From Photobacterium salinisoli (lineage in GTDB: Bacteria > Pseudomonadota > Gammaproteobacteria > Enterobacterales > Vibrionaceae): a DNA stretch of 64,000 nucleotides. Below, in pieces: positions 58,715 through 64,000 of this stretch (position 1 is its first letter; each line of letters starts with the position of its first letter). The position numbers and the translations under genes are program-made. The stretch spans positions 1,116,001 to 1,180,000 of the forward strand of contig NZ_QZMS01000011.1 in assembly GCF_003614885.1 (NCBI RefSeq), read 5' to 3'. Under the pieces are notes generated by a model, which was given only the letters and a program-made list of their open reading frames with translations, was not told where the DNA came from and did not search any database.

Positions 58715-59692
58715 TCAGGCCTGGTATATCTTCGCTTTGACCATATGACGGTATTGAGACGGGCTCAGGGTAAACTGTTGCTGAAAACGGGTACTGAAAT
58801 GATGGGCGTCACGGTAACCGACTTGCTCTGCGACATCCTGAACAGATAATCCAAAATCACGTAACAGGATTTGTGCCGCTTCCATGCGCAGAGACTGTAA
58901 ATACTCATGTGGGGTCTGGCCGACCTGGGTTTTGAACCGGCGTTGAAAAGTCCGCAGTGGCAAGCCGCAATGCTCAGCCACGTCTTTTGCTGTGATCGGT
59001 TTGGATAAGTTGCGTTTGAGCCAGTCCTGCGCCAATGCGATGGATTCATCAAACTGGACCTCTCCGCCTATCTGATAGAAGGGTTGCTGGTCAGACTGAG
59101 AGATCTCATGGCCGAAATGTGTCTCGACCGTTTTGGCCACACTTTGGCCAAAATGCTCACGAATCAGGTACAGGATCAGCTCTGATTGCGAGTTGATACT
59201 CACGGTACAATACAAACCATTTGCCACAGTAATGGATGCCTGGCGGTTCAGTACCACGGCCGGGTAACGCGCGGCAAATTTATCGTAGTAATACCAATGC
59301 GTGGTGGCGACTTGCTGATCAAGTAGCCCGGTTTCGGCCAGCCAGCAAACGCCTGTACCGGTCGCGATGATTTTGGCGCCCTGCTGATACTGATGGGTCA
59401 GCCATGACACCAGCCCCGGGCACTGTTTCAATGCAGAGATCGGGTTGCCCCAGATGGGCGGCAGAATGACAAAATCGAATTGTCCTGACGCTTTCAGGGT
59501 CAGATCCGGTTGTAGCCGCAGCCCGGATTTGACCGCTGGCGGTGAAAGACTCTCAGCAACAACCGAAATAGAAACGGGTTTTGACCTCTGATCCTGCTTG
59601 GGTCTCAGACTGGCAGCACTGCTCAGCATCTCTGCAGCAAGAGAAATACCTGTGATTAATGCACGTGGATAAAGGACAAAGGCAATCTTCAT
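58715..59692 (-). CDS. GlxA-family regulator (DJ-1/PfpI plus AraC-type HTH)
   Basis: A 325-residue transcription factor. Residues 1-190 form a DJ-1/PfpI-like domain, with the nucleophile-elbow region KIIATGTGVCWLAETGLLD. Residues 215-320 carry two AraC helix-turn-helix motifs (ITAKDVAEHCGLPLRTFQRR; VQDVAEQVGYRDAHHFSTRF). Such regulators often respond to small amines or amino-acid derivatives; the ligand here is unknown. It is divergent from the FabY-like gene, with 210 bp between. Confidence 0.93.
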   Translation of the reverse strand: MKIAFVLYPRALITGISLAAEMLSSAASLRPKQDQRSKPVSISVVAESLSPPAVKSGLRLQPDLTLKASGQFDFVILPPIWGNPISALKQCPGLVSWLTHQYQQGAKIIATGTGVCWLAETGLLDQQVATTHWYYYDKFAARYPAVVLNRQASITVANGLYCTVSINSQSELILYLIREHFGQSVAKTVETHFGHEISQSDQQPFYQIGGEVQFDESIALAQDWLKRNLSKPITAKDVAEHCGLPLRTFQRRFKTQVGQTPHEYLQSLRMEAAQILLRDFGLSVQDVAEQVGYRDAHHFSTRFQQQFTLSPSQYRHMVKAKIYQA

Positions 59693-59902
59693 AGTCAGTG
59701 CTCTGTTTTAAACGTCATTGAGATCTAATCGGGGGCGATTTTTCTGAACCTGAGCTGAAGCTGGCAGCTCAGCAAGACACAATTTAGTCTGCTTGGACTG
59801 GTTTGGCGCTTATGTCAGTAATTATGGCGTAAAAGCCAGGTGAAATGCCAGTAGAACTTGGTAATCTGATAGACAAATAAATCATGAAGCAAGAAGCATA
59901 CA

Positions 59903-61747
59903 ATGAAATTACCTCTGATTGTCGGAATGGGCGGCATTAATGCCGCAGGTCGTAGTTCAGGTTTTCACAGCTATAAACGTATGCTGGCAGACATACTGCC
60001 GGCCAGCGATATGCATTCAACCTGGCAAGATCTGGCGCACCGAATGGGCCTGGCTGACGGTGACGTCACTGACACTGTGATTGAGGCGATCAAGGACGGC
60101 ACTTTAATTCGTCGCATTGAAACCTTCGATCCTGATCGTGTACTGCAGCAATATAAAACAGCGGTTACAGGCGGTAATGAACAGATCTGTTTCACGCTGC
60201 GCAAATCCAAGTTGCCTGCGCATGTGCCGGAGAACTGGCACCTGGAAGAAGAGGGTAGCAAAGTCCATATCACAGTAACCGGTGAGCTGGATGCACTGCT
60301 GGCCGATTACGTCACTTTCCCTGTCAGCAGTGGCGGCAATATTCCCCGTGGCTTTGAACCGGGTAAGTTGTATAACTCGCGGTTTCATCCGCGCGGATTG
60401 CAACTGACTATTTACGGCGCTTCAGATGCGCTCAATTCCCTGGGTGTTGACTGGTCGGAAATACTGACCCATATCCGTCCTGACGAAGTTGCTGTATATG
60501 CCGGTAGTGCGCTGGCGCAAATTGATGATCAGTCCATAGCCGGTATGGTTGCCGCACCACTTACGGGCGGTCGGGTCAGCTCGAAAATGATGGCTTTATC
60601 GCTGGCTGAAATGCCGGCCGATTTCATCAACGGCTATGTGATTAACAGTGTGGGCACGACAGGCACCAATATGGGAGCCTGTGCAACCTTCCTGTACAAT
60701 TTGCGTCAAGGCATGCAAGACATCCAAAGTGGTGCGGCCAAGGTGGCCATTGTCGGTAATGCTGAAGCGCCTGTGGTCTCTGAAATCATGGAAGGTTTTC
60801 GCGTGATGGGGGCGTTAGCCGAAGACGCACAAATCTGCGCACTGGATGGCAGCGAGACAGTTGATAACCGCCGGGCCTGTCGTCCGTTTTCTGACAATGC
60901 CGGATTTACCATGGCCGAATCAGCTCAGTTTGTCGTACTGATGGAAGAAGAGCTTGCTTTGAAACTGGGGGCGAACATTTATGGCTCTGCGGCTGATGTG
61001 TTTATTAATGCAGATGGCAATAAAAAATCTATCTCTGCACCGGGTGTGGGTAATTATGTGACTGTTGCTAAGGCTGCGGCACTGGCACAGGCCATTCTTG
61101 GCCCGGACGGTGTGAAGAAAACCTTTGTGCAGGCACATGGTACAGGCACACCGCAAAACCGCGTCACAGAAAGCCACATACTCAACGAGGTGGCGAAGAC
61201 CTTCGGCATTGAAAACTGGCCGGTGACGGCAATTAAATCTTATGTCGGTCATTCTATGAGTGCGGCGGCCGGCGATCAGCTGATAGCTTCTCTGGGTGTC
61301 TGGCAGTACGGCTGGATTCCGGGGATCAAAACGATTGATCATATTGCCGATGATGTGCATCAGTCCAATCTGAATATTCTGATGGATCATTATTTTGCCG
61401 GCACAGCAGGCGATGATATGCAGGGTGTGATCATTAACGCCAAAGGCTTTGGTGGCAACAATGCTTCAGCGTTGGTGCTGTCACCACAGAAAACACTGTC
61501 GATGTTGCAAAAGAAATACGGTCAGCTTGCTATCGCTGAATACCTCGCTCGTAATGTTAAGGTGCGTACTACCACGGCTGCGCGTGATCAGCAGGCTTGT
61601 CAGGGACAGGAAGAAATTCGTTATTACTTTGGTGAATCTGTGATGGATGAAACCTCGGTGACAATGACCCAGAACAGTCTGACACTGTCGGCCTTTGGTG
61701 AAGCCATTGCATTGCCAACAGCGAATCCGTACGCCGATTACGAATAA
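59903..61747 (+). CDS. fabY: FabY-like beta-ketoacyl-ACP synthase
   Basis: A 614-residue condensing enzyme resembling Pseudomonas aeruginosa FabY. The N-terminus LPLIVGMGGINAAGRSS and LYNSRFHPRGLQLTIYGASD are typical. The catalytic Cys is about 260 in TNMGACATFLYN, with His in VQAHGTGTPQNRVTES and His in KSYVGHSMSAAAGDQ. FabY can start fatty-acid synthesis from acetyl-CoA and malonyl-ACP, replacing FabH; this role here is inference. A bidirectional terminator separates it from the acyl-CoA synthetase gene. Confidence 0.9.
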   Translation: MKLPLIVGMGGINAAGRSSGFHSYKRMLADILPASDMHSTWQDLAHRMGLADGDVTDTVIEAIKDGTLIRRIETFDPDRVLQQYKTAVTGGNEQICFTLRKSKLPAHVPENWHLEEEGSKVHITVTGELDALLADYVTFPVSSGGNIPRGFEPGKLYNSRFHPRGLQLTIYGASDALNSLGVDWSEILTHIRPDEVAVYAGSALAQIDDQSIAGMVAAPLTGGRVSSKMMALSLAEMPADFINGYVINSVGTTGTNMGACATFLYNLRQGMQDIQSGAAKVAIVGNAEAPVVSEIMEGFRVMGALAEDAQICALDGSETVDNRRACRPFSDNAGFTMAESAQFVVLMEEELALKLGANIYGSAADVFINADGNKKSISAPGVGNYVTVAKAAALAQAILGPDGVKKTFVQAHGTGTPQNRVTESHILNEVAKTFGIENWPVTAIKSYVGHSMSAAAGDQLIASLGVWQYGWIPGIKTIDHIADDVHQSNLNILMDHYFAGTAGDDMQGVIINAKGFGGNNASALVLSPQKTLSMLQKKYGQLAIAEYLARNVKVRTTTAARDQQACQGQEEIRYYFGESVMDETSVTMTQNSLTLSAFGEAIALPTANPYADYE

Positions 61748-61765
61748 TCAATTCGCTCTCTCCAA

Positions 61766-61801
61766 CAAAAAAACGGGCAGCTTAAAGCTGCCCTTTTTAT
61801 T
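61766..61801. terminator. bidirectional rho-independent terminator
   Basis: AAAACGGGCAGC, loop TTAAA and GCTGCCC with T5 on the plus strand and A/T-rich on both sides form a strong stem between two convergent genes. Confidence 0.92.
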
Positions 61802-61846
61802 GCATGTGTAAACGGCCACTTGTTGTCACGCTGACGGTTGCCGTGT

Positions 61847-63499
61847 TTACTCTTCCCACTGGATCAATTGATCTTTTGGCCAGTTACAACCGGTATCGTG
61901 ATATTGTTTTTCCAGCAAATGACGCTTGATCTTGAGGGTAGGGGTCAAGATACCGTTCTCAATACTCCAGGGTTCTTTGATCATCAAAACACCTTTGATC
62001 TTGGCGTGTGACTCCAGCTCCTTATTGATAGTTTCGATCGCCCTGCTTACTGTTTTCGCATATCTGTCCCGGTCAAAATTAGGATAAGCATGCGCGACCG
62101 CCAGCAGAATAGGAGCGGGCATACCTGAACCCACTACACACATCATTTCAATGCCACAGAGTTCAAAGAGGCGCTTTTCAATCGGCACCGGTGAAACGAA
62201 TTTCCCTTTCGCTGTTTTGAAGTTGTCTTTTTTACGGCCCTGAATCGTCAGGAAGCCTTCTTCATCCAGACTGCCAAGGTCACCGGTATGCAGCCAGCCT
62301 TCATCATTGAAGCTTTCTTTGGTGGCAATGTCGTTTTTGTAGTAACCAGAAAACAGGCCTTTACTACGCACAAGAATTTCATCATCTTCTGCGATCTTGA
62401 TATCCACCCCCGGTCCCGCACTGCCTACTGTGCCGATTTTGTCACTGCGAAACGGAAGATTGAGGGTGCCATAGGCATAGTTTTCCGTCATACCCCAGGC
62501 TTCGGTGATATTAAGCCCGATGCTCTCATACCAGCGCAACAGTGCCGGTGAAACCGGTGCTGAACCGCAGCCTAATACGCGTGCTTCATTCAGGCCCAAG
62601 CCGTCTGCCAGTTTGCGTTTGATCAGGCCGGACACAAAAGGGATTTTCAGCAAAATGTTCAGTTTTGCCTGTGGCAGTTTTTCCAGAATTCGCTGTTGGA
62701 ACACGGTCCAGAGGCGGGGTACTGAGATAAATAATGTCGGGCGGTGCATTTTGACGTCTTCAATGAATGTGTCCAGTGATTCAGGGAAGGCAACCTGCAC
62801 ACCCGCCATCATTGAAGTGCCCAGGATATAAACACGTTCTGTGATGTGAGCCAGAGGAAGGTAGGAGAACAGGCGCTCATTTTCGATGATGCCGATATGA
62901 TCGATGAGGCTCTGCGCAGAAAAAGCAAAGCCACCGTAAGAAAGAATGGCACCTTTGGGTAACCCGGATGTGCCGGATGTATACACCAGCGACATCACAT
63001 CGTTGTCCTGATGGGTTGGGCGCTCTTCACTCGGTGCGTGCGACTCAATGAGCGCATTGAATGAATGCTGACATTCTGGCGTATTCGGGTACGGGAAGCT
63101 GACCGTGATGATATCTTCCAGATTTTGACAGACGGTATTAATGGCGCGGTTATCATCCAGTTTGCCGATGAAAACCAACTTGGCTTCACTGTGAGTCAGG
63201 CAGTACTCTATGGTGTCTGCACCCGCGGTAGGAAAGATCGGTACGCTGATGTAGCTGCCAAGCATCATGGCGAGATCGCAGATGTACCATTCTGCGCAGT
63301 TTTTCGAGATCAAGCCTACCTTGTCTCCAGGCATGAGGCCTTGTGCACGTAATGCGCTGACAAGGCGCAATGCCTTATCTATGACCTCGGCATAGGTAAA
63401 GTCGGTAAACTGCCGGTTGATGATCTGGCGGAGAAAAATGTCATCCGGGCGCTCTTCTGCCCATTTCAACATGCGTTCATGAGGTAATGCTTGCGTCAT
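61847..63499 (-). CDS. long-chain acyl-CoA synthetase family protein (AMP-forming)
   Basis: A 550-residue adenylate-forming enzyme. The phosphate-binding loop is YTSGTSGLPKGAIL. Other motifs are LPLAHITERVY, EAWGMTENYAYG, WLHTGDLGSLDEEGFLTIQG and the lysine-containing GRKKDNFKTAKGKFVSP, all typical of FadD15/FAA-like long-chain synthetases. It activates fatty acids with ATP and CoA. Start: ATG at 63497-63499 has AAGGGA at good spacing; an upstream ATG at 63539-63541 with GGAAC would add 14 residues. It converges with fabY. Confidence 0.92.
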   Translation of the reverse strand: MTQALPHERMLKWAEERPDDIFLRQIINRQFTDFTYAEVIDKALRLVSALRAQGLMPGDKVGLISKNCAEWYICDLAMMLGSYISVPIFPTAGADTIEYCLTHSEAKLVFIGKLDDNRAINTVCQNLEDIITVSFPYPNTPECQHSFNALIESHAPSEERPTHQDNDVMSLVYTSGTSGLPKGAILSYGGFAFSAQSLIDHIGIIENERLFSYLPLAHITERVYILGTSMMAGVQVAFPESLDTFIEDVKMHRPTLFISVPRLWTVFQQRILEKLPQAKLNILLKIPFVSGLIKRKLADGLGLNEARVLGCGSAPVSPALLRWYESIGLNITEAWGMTENYAYGTLNLPFRSDKIGTVGSAGPGVDIKIAEDDEILVRSKGLFSGYYKNDIATKESFNDEGWLHTGDLGSLDEEGFLTIQGRKKDNFKTAKGKFVSPVPIEKRLFELCGIEMMCVVGSGMPAPILLAVAHAYPNFDRDRYAKTVSRAIETINKELESHAKIKGVLMIKEPWSIENGILTPTLKIKRHLLEKQYHDTGCNWPKDQLIQWEE

Positions 63500-63806
63500 G
63501 AGCGAATCCCTTAATGTGTTTGGCTGTAAAGGCAAAGTCATTGTAATGTTCCATTCCGTGGTTGTTATTATCTTGTTAAATAATTAAATGCGGCTTTAGG
63601 TGGAGCGTCAAGATATCACTGTATTGTATTTGCGGTAAAAATCTAACTTAGTGATCAAAAATAACGGTTTAAGTCATTGAGGAAGCAGAAAGAGAGGCTG
63701 GTTAGCTGTACACCTGCAGCAGCTCTGTGAATTGTCAGAGCTGCGACGCAGTATGCATGTGTTTTTGTTACTGAATGTAAACAGTAACCTGAATGAAGGA
63801 CATCCG

Positions 63807-64000
63807 TTACTGTGCTTGTGGTGTGACAGGCGCCTGATACGCTTTGGTACCCCACAAAGGTACTGTGGACAGGCTGTGTTTATAGCTGCCCGATGTTTCT
63901 TTTGTGGAATAAGACAAATACATCAGGGTTTGGCTGTCGTGGTCAAAGACCCGGCGAATTTTCATTGTTTTGAAAAAGACACTTTTTGACTTCTTGAAGA
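63807..64000 (-). CDS. creA: CreA-family protein, 3' end only
   Basis: The last 63 codons of a gene that enters from the right edge. The peptide FFKTMKIRRVFDHDSQTLMY, LSYSTKETSGSYKHSLSTVP parallels the C-terminus of E. coli CreA (FKKMQVVRFYD, LAYSDK, AISAVPI). CreA is a small exported protein of unknown function. The TAA is at 63807-63809; no start is visible in the window. A 9-bp GC-rich hairpin at 63719-63744 follows the gene but lacks a T tract. 63542-63718 shows no gene. Confidence 0.82.
   Translation of the reverse strand, partial: FKKSKSVFFKTMKIRRVFDHDSQTLMYLSYSTKETSGSYKHSLSTVPLWGTKAYQAPVTPQAQ

Noticed and set aside
63732-63989. An 85-codon plus-strand frame at the right edge.
   Set aside because: It is antisense to the creA-family 3' end and has no family features.
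1-64000. CRISPR arrays, tRNA and rRNA genes.
   Set aside because: No regularly spaced repeats with unique spacers and no recognisable tRNA or rRNA sequences were seen; a tRNA scan would be decisive.

Overview
The window looks like a stretch of a Vibrionaceae genome, in the Vibrio / Photobacterium / Grimontia range, possibly the second chromosome. The signs are a phaB-phaA-phasin-phaC polyhydroxyalkanoate cluster, a second secD-secF pair, sstT, guaC, a CsrB-type regulatory RNA and a FabY-type ketosynthase. Genus and replicon are inferred from gene content only. Most of the window has even base composition and compact operons with clear ribosome binding sites. The stretch 40.0-47.4 kb is visibly richer in A+T and is foreign.

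Layout. 1-8.6 kb: a truncated YbdG-like mechanosensitive channel, GMP reductase, small unknown genes, a CPA2 antiporter, a His-rich exported protein, and an overlapping 2OG-Fe dioxygenase / class-V aminotransferase pair. 8.6-12.1 kb: two YdcZ-type transporters with a divergent LysR regulator, then a REP-associated tyrosine transposase (RAYT) flanked by short repeats. 12.1-17.9 kb: a complete urtABCDE urea ABC transporter with no urease genes beside it. 18-20 kb: a small membrane protein and sstT. 20.2-27.3 kb: a MoxR / DUF58 / DUF4381 / von Willebrand (Bat) operon. 28-32.3 kb: phaBAPC. 32.6-36.3 kb: pqiABC. 36.5-39.3 kb: a ROK sugar kinase, the CsrB RNA with a GacA/VarA-type upstream box, and an MFS transporter.

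39.8-47.4 kb is the most unusual region. A sigma-54 promoter drives a candidate small RNA of about 150 nt, and the 3' terminator of that RNA is the attachment site of a 7.4-kb integrative element. The left arm of the terminator stem is at the left junction and its perfectly complementary right arm is at the right junction. The element brings a near-copy that pairs through two G-U wobbles, so the RNA keeps a terminator after integration. Cargo: a tyrosine integrase, a KAP-family P-loop NTPase immediately downstream of it, a serine recombinase, a three-gene operon of unknown proteins, a small NUMOD-like DNA-binding protein next to a 27-bp inverted repeat, and a small membrane protein. No capsid or tail genes are present.

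47.4-64 kb: RbgA/YlqF GTPase, a two-helix ion channel, an unknown exported protein, secD2-secF2, a peptide/nickel-type ABC operon with a Zur-like operator, small membrane and exported proteins, a GlxA/AraC regulator, FabY-like synthase, an acyl-CoA synthetase, and the truncated 3' end of a creA-family gene.

Many genes begin downstream of the longest open frame. Starts were moved to codons with a Shine-Dalgarno sequence or a signal peptide, and each change is explained in its entry.
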